From positions 1 to 64,000 of the forward strand of contig NZ_AJYD02000001.1 of the NCBI RefSeq assembly GCF_000286835.2: 64,000 bases of DNA. Reading direction: 5' to 3'. Origin of the DNA: Enterovibrio norvegicus FF-33. GTDB lineage: Bacteria; Pseudomonadota; Gammaproteobacteria; Enterobacterales; Vibrionaceae. Below, one piece after another: positions 49,798 to 58,474 of the stretch; positions within the stretch are counted from its first letter, which is position 1; each line of letters begins with the position of its first letter. The translations under genes were made by a program, and so were the position numbers. The notes under the pieces were generated by a model. It saw only the letters and a program-made list of their open reading frames with translations. It searched no databases and had not been told where the DNA came from.

Positions 49798-50125
49798 TGT
49801 GCATAAACACTTTCCCGCCCATGACACCCACCTTTCGCTGTGGATAACTTTGTTAGTATTTATTTTTGGCAATTCAGATCATGTGTGAAAAACGCACAAA
49901 ATCAGAAAATATATCTTTTGTTTTTATGCACTTAACTCTAAGTCATTGATCCGGATCAGGATCGTGCGGAGATCATCGACTGTGGAAAAAGAAATTGACC
50001 ACCGATCAAAGCAACCTTGCATCTTTTACAATACCGTTCTCTAAGGTTGTGATCAGCGTGAATTCAAATCACCATCGTTTTGCTCATAGACTACGCTTGA
50101 TCTGGCTATTAACTCGGCGGCGATC
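49798..50125. other. DnaA-box and GATC cluster in the polA-elbB gap
   Basis: Within the 539-bp gene-free interval between polA and elbB there are three matches to the DnaA consensus TTWTNCACA: TGTGCATAA (49798, reverse), TGTGGATAA (49839, reverse, perfect R1-type) and TGTGGAAAA (49981, reverse), and one 8/9 match TTATGCACT (49924). Nine GATC sites occur at 49877, 49948, 49954, 49960, 49971, 50004, 50051, 50099 and 50122. An A/T-rich stretch covers about 49855-49930. The interval also must hold the polA and elbB promoters. Function is inferred only. Confidence 0.5.
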
Positions 50126-50169
50126 CACGCTTTCGCCGCAAGATGATTTCTTGCAACGAGGACACATTT

Positions 50170-50820
50170 ATGAAAAAGGTGGCTGTCATCCTGTCAGGAT
50201 GTGGTTTTTATGATGGTTCGGAAATTCAAGAATCGGTGTTGTCGCTTCTTGCGATAGAGCAAGCGGGTGCAAGCTGGTATTGCTTTGCGCCTGATGAAGA
50301 GCAATTTCATGTCATTAACCACCATGCTGGCGAGGAATCAGGCGACACACGTAACGCCTTGCAAGAAGCTGCGCGTATTTGTCGTGGCGATATTGCCCCA
50401 ATATCCACGTTGAACCCGGATGACTTTGATGCCCTGCTCTTACCTGGCGGTTTTGGTGTAGCAAAAAATCTCAGTGATTTTGCCAACACAGGCGTATCCA
50501 TGAGCATTCAAGAAGACGTTCTGCGTGTTTGTAAAGCGTTCGCAAGCGCTGAAAAACCAGCGGGCTATATTTGTATTTCCCCGATCTTGATACCAAAGGT
50601 GTATGGCCCAGGCGCGAAAGGGACCATAGGAACAGACCCCGAGACGGCAGCAGCATTTAATGCCATGGGCGGTGAACATGTTAATTGTCCCGTTGATGAC
50701 TTCGTGCTTGATCAAAGCCGACGCTTGCTTTCCACTCCTGCCTATATGCTTGCTACATCGGTGAGTGAAGCGGCTTCTGGGATCAATAAACTGGTCGATA
50801 AACTCGTGGATATGGCGTGA
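50170..50820 (+). CDS. elbB: ElbB, DJ-1/PfpI-like isoprenoid biosynthesis-associated protein
   Basis: 216 residues (E. coli ElbB 217). DJ-1/PfpI fold with the family start KKVAVILSGCGFYDGSEIQES and the conserved LLPGGFGVAKNLSDFA (about 89-104), and the YICISP nucleophile-elbow region near residue 137. Relatives show glyoxalase activity; the once-proposed isoprenoid role is not firm. ATG 50170 follows GAGGA; nine upstream codons were excluded. Single gene. Confidence 0.92.
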   Translation: MKKVAVILSGCGFYDGSEIQESVLSLLAIEQAGASWYCFAPDEEQFHVINHHAGEESGDTRNALQEAARICRGDIAPISTLNPDDFDALLLPGGFGVAKNLSDFANTGVSMSIQEDVLRVCKAFASAEKPAGYICISPILIPKVYGPGAKGTIGTDPETAAAFNAMGGEHVNCPVDDFVLDQSRRLLSTPAYMLATSVSEAASGINKLVDKLVDMA

Positions 50821-50880
50821 AAGACGTTTGATATGACATGAGTATAAAAGCGAAGAAGAAAAAGAAGTAGAAGAAGAAAG

Positions 50881-50907
50881 AAAAAAGCGACGCCGAGTTG
50901 GCGTCGC
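50881..50907 (-). terminator. Terminator for the GNAT gene
   Basis: GCGACGCC-AACTC-GGCGTCGC followed on the minus strand by TTTTTT, 170 bp beyond the acetyltransferase stop. The adjacent plus-strand tract (50851-50886) is almost pure purine. Confidence 0.75.
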
Positions 50908-51077
50908 CTGCATCAGAAAACTGCACTACGTAAGCAGATTCATGCAAATACATTTACTGGAAGCAATGTGAGCAATGTCGTGTGTTCTCTGGTGAAGATT
51001 GCCTTCGCCATCGAACGAAATAAATACTAATCATTCTCATTAGCGTTTACAAGTTATTATTACTGCTTTATTTTTGC

Positions 51078-51518
51078 TCATTGATAATGTGTGATTTTCT
51101 TCACAAAATGCAGGCGGTATTGATCCAGTGAGTCTTTTTTCTCTAAGTGCTCAATCAAGTAATGGTTATTGAGTAGCAAACAAAGCATGCCCGCAAAGCA
51201 ATTACGCGATTTCACACGCAAGCTGGTGTAGCCATGTTGAGCGACCCAGCGCTCTTGCGAATGCAACAGCGCCTGTGCGATACCACGACGGCGACCTTTA
51301 CGAGTGACGCCACCTAGCCAGCTATAGAAACAATCTTCATCCAATTGATAACCCACTTTCACCCCACAGCTTTCCCCATCTTGTTCTGCAATCAGCACCA
51401 AAAAGGGCTTGTCACCAATACGTTTTTTAAGTGAAACCAGCGTTTCCTCACGGGAAAATTCATCGATTTGACCGAGTACGTTGATGGCATCGGCCAGCGT
51501 GCCTTCTCGAATGATCAT
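51078..51518 (-). CDS. GNAT family N-acetyltransferase
   Basis: 146 residues, single GNAT domain with acetyl-CoA motif RKGRRRGIAQALLHSQE (about 73-89) preceded by a beta-strand containing FYSWLGGV. The acceptor is unknown. Stands alone between elbB and yhhQ on the minus strand, with terminators on both sides. Confidence 0.8.
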   Translation of the reverse strand: MIIREGTLADAINVLGQIDEFSREETLVSLKKRIGDKPFLVLIAEQDGESCGVKVGYQLDEDCFYSWLGGVTRKGRRRGIAQALLHSQERWVAQHGYTSLRVKSRNCFAGMLCLLLNNHYLIEHLEKKDSLDQYRLHFVKKITHYQ

Positions 51519-51578
51519 GGGTGTATCCTTATTTGATCAGCACTCATGTGCTTTTTCTCCGAGTATAGGCGAACAGAC

Positions 51579-51606
51579 AAAAAAAAAGCCGATCAAACGA
51601 TCGGCT
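51579..51606 (-). terminator. Terminator after yhhQ
   Basis: AGCCGATC-GTTT-GATCGGCT followed on the minus strand by about nine T residues, 32 bp after the stop. Confidence 0.9.
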
Positions 51607-51638
51607 CTATTACCCTCAATCTTATATGCAGGCAGACG

Positions 51639-52304
51639 CTAAACCAGCTTGGCCTGCGCTGTCTCGTTAACCTTGGTCATGCGACCCACAAGATAATTCA
51701 ACAACACGCCATACATAGGTACAAACAGGCCAAGGCTTATGATGAGCTTAAAGACGTAATCGACAATGGCGATTTCCGTCCAGTTAGCCGCCATGAAGGC
51801 ATCAGGGCTGTTGTAAAACGCGATGGCAAAGAAAGCCAAGGTATCAAGCGCGTTACCAAACACGGTTGAACAGCTAGGTGCTACCCACCATTTTTTTGTC
51901 TGGCGTAGGCGATTGAACACATGAATATCGAGGATCTGACCAAGCATGTAAGCCATGAAGCTTGCCACGGCAATACGCGCCACAAAGAGGTTAAACTCAG
52001 TGAGGTGCGCGAGTCCTTGATACTGTCCTTGATAGAACAACACCGACAACACATAAGAGATCAACAGTGATGGCACCATCACGCTGAAAATGATCTTACG
52101 TGCCATGCCTGCACCAAAAATACGAACAGTCAGATCGGTCGCCAGAAAGATAAACGGAAAGGTAAATGCGCCCCATGTGGTGTGAAAACCAAAAATGGTG
52201 AACGGCAGCTGTACCAGATAATTGCTAGACGCAATGATAACGAGGTGGAAAACCACCAAATAGGAAAGGGCGTTGCGCTGTTGCGCGGGCGTAAAAGTGC
52301 TCAT
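51639..52304 (-). CDS. yhhQ: 7-cyano-7-deazaguanine (preQ0) transporter YhhQ/QueP
   Basis: Inner-membrane importer of queuosine precursors (COG1738, vitamin-uptake-like fold). 221 residues with six hydrophobic helices and the family motifs FTFPFIFLATDLTVRIFG (about 48-65) and the STVFGNALDTLAFFAIAF region (about 151-168). ATG 52304 is chosen over the ATG at 52322, because the latter lies inside a preQ1 riboswitch and the AAGG ribosome binding site is 6 nt before 52304. Regulation by preQ1 is expected. Confidence 0.93.
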   Translation of the reverse strand: MSTFTPAQQRNALSYLVVFHLVIIASSNYLVQLPFTIFGFHTTWGAFTFPFIFLATDLTVRIFGAGMARKIIFSVMVPSLLISYVLSVLFYQGQYQGLAHLTEFNLFVARIAVASFMAYMLGQILDIHVFNRLRQTKKWWVAPSCSTVFGNALDTLAFFAIAFYNSPDAFMAANWTEIAIVDYVFKLIISLGLFVPMYGVLLNYLVGRMTKVNETAQAKLV

Positions 52305-52310
52305 TTGGAA

Positions 52311-52341
52311 CCTTTTTGTCATTGGGGGCGAGGGAACCCAA
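52311..52341 (-). promoter_or_regulatory. PreQ1-I riboswitch controlling yhhQ
   Basis: Minus strand: P1 5' arm TTGGG, loop TTCCCTCGCC, P1 3' arm CCCAA, A-rich tail TGACAAAAAGG. The loop starts with the conserved UUC; its CCU can pair with AGG of the tail to form the P2 pseudoknot, as UAG pairs with CUA in the Bacillus queC-type aptamer. The tail's AAGG is the yhhQ ribosome binding site, so ligand binding should block translation, as in the Thermoanaerobacter example. Confidence 0.85.
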
Positions 52342-52425
52342 ACGTACTTATTATGCCGAGTATTCTACTCGACACCGTATTTTTCTGCTTCGCGGTGCAG
52401 TTGCATAACGCAAAGAAGGTGGCGA

Positions 52426-52431
52426 ATTATA
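52426..52431 (-). promoter_or_regulatory. Likely -10 element of the yhhQ transcript
   Basis: TATAAT on the minus strand, giving a leader of about 115 nt that includes the hairpin CGAGTA-GAA-TACTCG (52352-52366) and the preQ1 aptamer. Confidence 0.55.
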
Positions 52432-52475
52432 CAGCATTTTTTTGGCTTGCCAACTGTCGTCGCGTCGCCGTGGTA

Positions 52476-52790
52476 TCACGAAAAGGCGAGTTGTCTACTT
52501 AACCAGCGATGCAAAAACAGTAGTTCTTCATCGCCTTCTTTACCAAGGCGCTCTAACCACACACTGGCACTGTAATGCTCAGCTTTGAGCATAAAGGTGA
52601 CACCTTCAAAGTCGACCAACCATGTGTGCAGATCGGCATCGGTTTGCTTATCCTGCGCGTTGGCGTCAATCAGTTGGCAAAACCTATCTAGCATAGCTTC
52701 TGCGTTGTCGAAATCCATCCCATCCGCGGCCAACACCAAACGCCCTTCATTGGCGTCAAAATGCGATAACCTAAATCGTGGTTTATCCAT
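52476..52790 (-). CDS. DUF3630 family protein
   Basis: 104 residues, acidic, with a conserved middle [20 protein letters not shown] (about 57-76). Its function is unknown; it regularly follows recQ in vibrios. The start at 52790 lies within the last codons of recQ (8-bp overlap); 13 further codons upstream are read in the recQ region and are not included. Confidence 0.8.
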   Translation of the reverse strand: MDKPRFRLSHFDANEGRLVLAADGMDFDNAEAMLDRFCQLIDANAQDKQTDADLHTWLVDFEGVTFMLKAEHYSASVWLERLGKEGDEELLFLHRWLSRQLAFS

Positions 52791-54633
52791 AACTCGCATC
52801 ATCCGTGTCGAGCGTGATGTGATCTTCAATCACGTCCAAAAATACATGGCCGTATTTTTCTAGCTTGCGCTGACCCACGCCATTGACCGCCAGCAATTCA
52901 CCTTGCGAGGTCGGGATCATTTCAGCCATTTCAATCAAAGTGGCATCGTTAAACACCACATACGGCGGGATGTCTTCTTTATCTGCAATCGCTTTGCGCA
53001 GTTTACGGAGTTTGGCGAACAGCTTTTTGTCGTAATTGCGTTTGCCAAGCTTGTCGGCTTTACTGCGTGGTGACAGACCGAGTCTTGGCACGGCAAGTTC
53101 AAGCGATGTTTCACCGCGCAAGACAGGACGTGCTTCTTCAGTCAGTTGCAGCACAGAACTTCGTGCAATGTTTTGCATCAGGTAACCGCGATGGATCAGC
53201 TGACGGAAAATGCTGACCCAATACTCATGACTGTGGTCTTTGCCCAGTCCATAAGTGCTGATCTTCTCGTGCCCGTGCTCTTTGATGCGCTGGTTTTGCA
53301 TACCGCGCAGCACTTCAACTGTGTAACCCACACCAAAGCTCTGATTCACGCGATACACACATGACAGGGCTTTTTGCGCTTGCTCTGTACCGTCAAACAG
53401 CGTGGGCGGATCTAAGCAAATATCGCAGTTACCGCAGGGTTTCTCGCGATATTCACCAAAGTAATTCAATAACACCAGACGGCGACAGGTTAGCGCCTCA
53501 GCAAACGCGCCCATGGCATTAAGCTTGTGGCTTTCCACCTGCTTCTGTGGTCCTTCTGGCTTTTCTTCCAAACAGCGATGCAACCAGCCGATATCCGACG
53601 GGTCATAAAACATCACCGCTTCGGCGGGCAAACCATCACGCCCAGCACGCCCCGTTTCCTGATAATAGGATTCGATGTTGCGTGGAATATCATGGTGAAC
53701 CACAAAACGCACATTGGGTTTATTAATCCCCATGCCGAACGCAACCGTTGCCACCACAATTTGCACGTCATCGCGCTGGAAAGCTTCTTGTACCCAAGCG
53801 CGTTGTTCATTGCTCATGCCTGCATGATAGGCCGCTGCGCGTAGATTTTGATCGCACAGCTTTTCGGCCACCTGCTCGACCTTCTTGCGGCTGCTGCAAT
53901 AAATGATGCCGCTTTGTCCGCTTTGCCCGGCGAGAAACTGGGTCAATTGCGCCAGCGGCTTATGCTTTTCCACCAAGGTGTAGCGAATATTGGGGCGATC
54001 AAAACTACCAAGGAAAGAGTGCGGAGCATCTAACGCAAGACGCGAACAAATATCCTGACGCGTGGCGTCATCCGCGGTGGCGGTCAACGCCATCACAGGC
54101 ACATTCGGGAAATGCTGTTTTAGGCTACCCAGTTGCGCATATTCGGGACGAAAATCGTGTCCCCATTGAGAGATACAGTGCGCTTCATCCACCGCGATCA
54201 GAGCAATCTTCACTGCTTGCAAACGTTCGATAAAGTCACGCATCAACACGCGCTCAGGCGAGACATAAAGCAGCGAGAGGTTACCCTCGCGCAGTGCTTG
54301 CCATGTTGCTGCTTGTGCTTCTGGGAGCATGGAGGAGTTAATACACGACGCTTGCACGCCGTTCGCAAGCAGTTGGTCGACCTGATCTTTCATCAGCGAA
54401 ATAAGCGGAGAGATAACAATCGTCAAGCCATCGCGCACCAAAGCAGGAATTTGGTAGCACAGGCTTTTACCGCCACCCGTTGGCATGATGACAAGGCAGT
54501 CTTGACCCGCGATAGCGGCATCAATGACTTCCTTCTGACCGTCTCGGTAGCTGTGATAGCCAAACACCGACTGCAAAACAGATTCGTCTTGTGCCAGTTC
54601 CAGCGTTTGCGCGGCAGAATCAGTGACGGTCAT
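52783..54633 (-). CDS. recQ: ATP-dependent DNA helicase RecQ
   Basis: 3'-5' helicase for recombination and fork repair. 616 residues (E. coli 609): Walker [12 protein letters not shown] (about 58-68), DEAH box [15 protein letters not shown], helicase motifs through [10 protein letters not shown], the RQC zinc site (C17-C-x2-C, ending CGNCDIC), and a C-terminal HRDC domain (about 535-610). ATG 54633 follows GAGAGGC; 25 upstream codons excluded. Confidence 0.96.
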   Translation of the reverse strand: MTVTDSAAQTLELAQDESVLQSVFGYHSYRDGQKEVIDAAIAGQDCLVIMPTGGGKSLCYQIPALVRDGLTIVISPLISLMKDQVDQLLANGVQASCINSSMLPEAQAATWQALREGNLSLLYVSPERVLMRDFIERLQAVKIALIAVDEAHCISQWGHDFRPEYAQLGSLKQHFPNVPVMALTATADDATRQDICSRLALDAPHSFLGSFDRPNIRYTLVEKHKPLAQLTQFLAGQSGQSGIIYCSSRKKVEQVAEKLCDQNLRAAAYHAGMSNEQRAWVQEAFQRDDVQIVVATVAFGMGINKPNVRFVVHHDIPRNIESYYQETGRAGRDGLPAEAVMFYDPSDIGWLHRCLEEKPEGPQKQVESHKLNAMGAFAEALTCRRLVLLNYFGEYREKPCGNCDICLDPPTLFDGTEQAQKALSCVYRVNQSFGVGYTVEVLRGMQNQRIKEHGHEKISTYGLGKDHSHEYWVSIFRQLIHRGYLMQNIARSSVLQLTEEARPVLRGETSLELAVPRLGLSPRSKADKLGKRNYDKKLFAKLRKLRKAIADKEDIPPYVVFNDATLIEMAEMIPTSQGELLAVNGVGQRKLEKYGHVFLDVIEDHITLDTDDASYG

Positions 54634-54915
54634 GATGCCTCTCTTCAATGAATTGGCGCTCATTCTAAACGCCCTTCGCCAATGTTGAAAGCCATGCCGT
54701 TGTTGCACACGATTTTCTCATCAATATGTCACCTTTAAGGTGTGCTTAGCGATACATCCTCCATATACTGATTGATGCAGCTAAACCGTTTATATTTGAT
54801 GACCATTCAGCACTACCACGCTAGATAAGCCATCAATACCCCTTATTTTTCGCTGCCCGCGCCGCCTTTAGGCGGTTTTTGCTCTTTGTCGTAATTTGTA
54901 TGTTGAGATCTTGCA

Positions 54916-55824
54916 GTGAATGATGCGCAACAAACCCGCCGAGGCATATTTCTCGCCATTGGTGCCTATAGCATGTGGGGTATTGCCCCGATCTACTTTA
55001 AAGCGTTAACTGACGTCCCGGCATTGGAGGTCGTGATGCACCGTGTGCTGTGGTCGTTTTTCTTTCTCGCCATCATAGTGAAAATGAGTGGCAGCTTTGC
55101 CCGCGTAAAACTGCTACTCAAAGATACCAAGCGTTTAGCACTTTTAACCGTTACTGCCGTGGTTATTGCCGCCAACTGGCTCATTTTCATATGGGCCGTG
55201 GGCAACAACCTCATGTTAGACGCAAGCCTTGGCTACTTCATCAACCCACTCTTTAATGTGGTGTTAGGCATGGTATTTCTCGGCGAACGCTTCCGACGAT
55301 TGCAATGGGTCGCCGTGGCACTGGCTTTTTCTGGTGTGGCTATTCAAGTTATCACTTTTGGCTCATTGCCTTGGGTTGCGTTGGTGCTGGCGGGCAGTTT
55401 TGGCTGCTACGGTCTGTTGCGAAAGAAAATCAATGTGGATGCAGCCACCGGACTGTTCATTGAAACCGCAGTGTTATTGCCAGCGTCAGCAATCTATTTA
55501 CTCTTTATTGCCGACAGCGCGACCTCAAACATGCTCGACAACAGTTGGAGCATGAACCTGCTACTGATCGCCGCAGGTATCGTCACGACCTTGCCACTGT
55601 TGTGCTTTAACGGCGCAGCCACCAAATTGCGCTTATCAACACTGGGCTTTTTCCAATACATCGGCCCAACCATTATGTTTTTTTTGGCCGTGGGCATTTA
55701 TACCGAACCGTTCACCGCGGATAAGGCCACCACCTTTGCCTTTATCTGGACAGCGCTGGCTATCTTCACGTTTGACGCAGTCAGACAACAAAAGAAAAAG
55801 CGCAAGTTAAGCACCCCATCTTGA
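54916..55824 (+). CDS. rarD: EamA-family transporter RarD
   Basis: 302 residues with ten predicted membrane helices in two EamA repeats; starts RRGIFLAIGAYSMWGIAPIYFKAL, the RarD signature. Annotated from the E. coli chloramphenicol-sensitive phenotype; the substrate is unknown. GTG start at 54916 with a weak ribosome binding site (GAG). Divergent from recQ. Confidence 0.92.
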   Translation: MNDAQQTRRGIFLAIGAYSMWGIAPIYFKALTDVPALEVVMHRVLWSFFFLAIIVKMSGSFARVKLLLKDTKRLALLTVTAVVIAANWLIFIWAVGNNLMLDASLGYFINPLFNVVLGMVFLGERFRRLQWVAVALAFSGVAIQVITFGSLPWVALVLAGSFGCYGLLRKKINVDAATGLFIETAVLLPASAIYLLFIADSATSNMLDNSWSMNLLLIAAGIVTTLPLLCFNGAATKLRLSTLGFFQYIGPTIMFFLAVGIYTEPFTADKATTFAFIWTALAIFTFDAVRQQKKKRKLSTPS

Positions 55825-55829
55825 TATCT

Positions 55830-55855
55830 CGGCACCGCAAGGTGCCGTTTTTTTT
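55830..55855 (+). terminator. Terminator after rarD
   Basis: CGGCACC-GCAA-GGTGCCG followed by eight T residues. Confidence 0.92.
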
Positions 55856-55990
55856 ATACCCGCAATATTTTTCTATCCTTCTGCCTTCACAGAGAAAAAT
55901 TGACATCCTGCCTCGTTAATCCGACACACTTCTCGCTCATTAGCGAACTATACTCAGAGGCTAACCGTTCGTGCGTTAAAAGGAATTAGA

Positions 55991-57763
55991 ATGAAAAAGC
56001 CCCCGACTCGACTCTTGTCCGCATTGGCACTTAGCTTGATGATGACAGGGACTGCCAACGCGACTGCTGAAGGTCAAATCACCGATGCTATCGCGCCCGA
56101 ACTTGCCACAGGCAGCGTGATGCGAAAGAGCGTAAAAGGCACGCAATGGATGGTGGCGTCGGCCAATCCTCATGCCAGCAAAGCCGCCGAGTCCATTCTA
56201 AAAAAAGGCGGCAATGCGATTGATGCCATGGTCGCGGTGCAAACCGTGCTGGGCTTGGTTGAACCGCAAAGCTCTGGCATTGGTGGCGGTGCTTTTTTGG
56301 TGTATTGGGATAATAAGGCACAAGCCTTAACCACGTTTGACGGGCGTGAAACCGCGCCAATGGCAGCAACGCCAACACTATTTCTTGATGACAATGGTCA
56401 GCCGTTGAAATTCTATGACGCCGTTGTTGGTGGGCTGTCCGTCGGCACGCCGGGTACGTTGCGTTTAATGCATGATACCCACGCTAAGTATGGCGACCTG
56501 TCTTGGCGCGCCGTGCTCACCCCGGCTATTGAACTGGCACAAGCCGGTTTTGAGGTGTCACCGCGTTTAGCGGCGCTGATTGAAGGCGATGCTGATAGGC
56601 TGCGCCGCTACCCTGCGACTCACCAATATTTCTTTGACGACAACGGTAACCCTCTGAGCATTGGCGATCGTTTAGTGAACCTCGAATACGCCAGCACCTT
56701 GAAAATGGTGGCAGAGGATGTCGACAACTTCTACCAAGGCCCCATCGCTGATGACATTGTCGCGACCGTCCAAAACGCGGCGGGCAACCCCGGCGTATTG
56801 AGTAAAAAAGATTTGGCCGATTACCGCATTGTTGAACGCCAACCTGTCTGCGCCCCTTATCGTCAATATCGAGTCTGCGGCATGGGACCGCCGACCTCAG
56901 GCGCGATTACCGTTGGGCAAATCCTTGGCATTTTGAGCAACTTCCCACTGAAAGACCTCGGCAAAGATTCCCCTGAAAGCTGGCGTTTAATTGGTGATGC
57001 CTCTCGTTTGGCATTTGCCGATCGCGGACGCTATATCGCAGACACTGACTATGTGCCAGTGCCAACCGAAGGCTTATTAGCACCCGAATACTTGAAAGCA
57101 CGCGCGGCATTGATCCCTGCTGAAGGTGCCATGACTGATGTGTCCCCCGGCATGCCACAATTTAGCCATGCGATGAAAGCGCCGGCATTGGCCGACGATC
57201 AGTCCATCGAACTGCCGTCCACCAGCCATTTTTCCATTGTGGATAAAGCGGGCAACATTGTCTCCATCACCACCACCATTGAAAACGGCTTTGGCTCGCG
57301 CTTAATGACCCGTGGTTTCTTGCTCAACAACGAGTTAACGGATTTCTCCTTTGCCACACAAAAAGACGGCGTGCCTATCGCAAACCGCATTGAGCCGGGT
57401 AAACGCCCCCGTTCATCCATGGCGCCCACCATTGTCATGCGTGATGGTAAACCATACATGGCGGTAGGCTCACCGGGTGGCAGTCGCATCATCGGTTATG
57501 TTGCCAAAACACTGGTCGCGCATCTTGATTGGGGTTTAGACATTCAATCAGCCATCGACTTACCGCATCTCGTCAATCGCTTTGGCACTTTTGATCTCGA
57601 GGCAGGGACGGATGCAGAAAGTTTCAAACCTGCACTTGAAGAGATGGGATATAACGTCAATATTCGTGACTTAACATCCGGCATTCACGGTATTGTTATC
57701 GACAGTGGTGCATTGGAAGGCGGTGCCGACCCAAGGCGCGAAGGGCTGGTCACTGCACAGTAA
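55991..57763 (+). CDS. ggt: Gamma-glutamyltransferase (glutathione hydrolase) Ggt
   Basis: Periplasmic enzyme that cleaves glutathione and transfers gamma-glutamyl groups. 590 residues: signal peptide (about 1-25), large subunit, and the autocatalytic cleavage/nucleophile threonine in LPSTSHFSIVDKAGN (about 406-420). Also shows the substrate motif LTDFSF and oxyanion MGSPGGSRI-type loop (AVGSPGGSRIIGY). Ribosome binding site AAGGAAT. Followed 28 bp later by the DUF2780 gene. Confidence 0.95.
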   Translation: MKKPPTRLLSALALSLMMTGTANATAEGQITDAIAPELATGSVMRKSVKGTQWMVASANPHASKAAESILKKGGNAIDAMVAVQTVLGLVEPQSSGIGGGAFLVYWDNKAQALTTFDGRETAPMAATPTLFLDDNGQPLKFYDAVVGGLSVGTPGTLRLMHDTHAKYGDLSWRAVLTPAIELAQAGFEVSPRLAALIEGDADRLRRYPATHQYFFDDNGNPLSIGDRLVNLEYASTLKMVAEDVDNFYQGPIADDIVATVQNAAGNPGVLSKKDLADYRIVERQPVCAPYRQYRVCGMGPPTSGAITVGQILGILSNFPLKDLGKDSPESWRLIGDASRLAFADRGRYIADTDYVPVPTEGLLAPEYLKARAALIPAEGAMTDVSPGMPQFSHAMKAPALADDQSIELPSTSHFSIVDKAGNIVSITTTIENGFGSRLMTRGFLLNNELTDFSFATQKDGVPIANRIEPGKRPRSSMAPTIVMRDGKPYMAVGSPGGSRIIGYVAKTLVAHLDWGLDIQSAIDLPHLVNRFGTFDLEAGTDAESFKPALEEMGYNVNIRDLTSGIHGIVIDSGALEGGADPRREGLVTAQ

Positions 57764-57791
57764 CCCGTTAAGCCCCCTCAGGAGAATATGA

Positions 57792-58289
57792 ATGTTACGT
57801 AAAATCAACACGATGGCACTTTGTGCCATTCTCGCAACAGCAGCAGTACCTGCTCAAGCACTTAGCTTGGACAGCCTACTCGGTGAAGCGAACAAAGAAG
57901 CCAGTAATTTACTCAATGGCGTAGACACAAAAACGGCAGATAACCCACTCACGTCGTTGCTGTCGACAGATCTTGGCGTCAATGACAAGCAAGCAGCAGG
58001 CGGTGCGGGAGCCCTACTTGCCATGGCTTACCAATCCCTAGGGGAAGAACAAAGCGGTGAGTTACTCAAGATGGTGCCGGGCATGGATTCTTTGACAGGG
58101 ATGATTCCAGACGATCTCGCCAGTAACCTTGGCAACTTAGAGTCCGTCGACAAAGTCTTCGGTGTACTTGGCTTAGATCCGGGCATGGTACAAAAATTCG
58201 CCCCAGTGATACTCAAGTATTTGACCGGTGAAGGCGCCAGCGAATCGCTCATTAGCGGTTTGACGGACGCTTGGGGCGCAGCAAAATAA
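57792..58289 (+). CDS. DUF2780 family secreted protein
   Basis: 165 residues with a signal peptide (about 1-23, cleavage after AQA). The mature protein is small, helical and rich in Leu/Gly/Ser, with LLGEANKEASNLLNGV at its start; this is the DUF2780 (VcgC/VcgE-type) family found in vibrios. Function unknown. Probably co-transcribed with ggt and closed by a strong terminator. Confidence 0.8.
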   Translation: MLRKINTMALCAILATAAVPAQALSLDSLLGEANKEASNLLNGVDTKTADNPLTSLLSTDLGVNDKQAAGGAGALLAMAYQSLGEEQSGELLKMVPGMDSLTGMIPDDLASNLGNLESVDKVFGVLGLDPGMVQKFAPVILKYLTGEGASESLISGLTDAWGAAK

Positions 58290-58350
58290 TCTGTCTCTTG
58301 TTTCCATTCTCTTTAACTTGAGTGCGATACAAGAACCAACAGACGAAAAA

Positions 58351-58382
58351 GAAGGGGTGGCCTAAGCCACCCCTTCTTTTTT
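58351..58382. terminator. Terminator after the DUF2780 gene
   Basis: GAAGGGGTGGC-CTAA-GCCACCCCTTC followed by TTTTTTA on the plus strand; an A5 run on the left arm allows weaker use by uvrD from the minus strand. Confidence 0.92.
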
Positions 58383-58412
58383 ACTGTCGTTTTTTCAAGC
58401 CTTAACGTTTTT

Positions 58413-58447
58413 GCTTTTAGCTTTTAGCTTTTAGCTTTTAGCTTTTA
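58413..58447. repeat. Five tandem copies of a 7-bp repeat
   Basis: GCTTTTA repeated five times without interruption, in the gap between the DUF2780 terminator and the uvrD stop at 58475. Non-coding on both strands as annotated. Confidence 0.95.
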
Positions 58448-58474
58448 GAGCATGGCGCTTAACAGTGTCTGCCG

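Noticed and set aside
49642-49888. Reading frames of about 75 codons on both strands upstream of polA
   Set aside because: No ribosome binding sites, no homology recognised, and the region is expected to hold promoters.
49798-50125. A chromosomal replication origin (oriC)
   Set aside because: DnaA boxes and GATC sites are present, but the neighbours (polA, elbB) are not oriC neighbours, and there are no 13-mer unwinding repeats in a regular array. I report it as an unexplained cluster instead.
50851-50886. Purine-rich GAA-like tract as a functional repeat
   Set aside because: The units are irregular, and the right end simply provides the T-run of a minus-strand terminator; there is no evidence of more.
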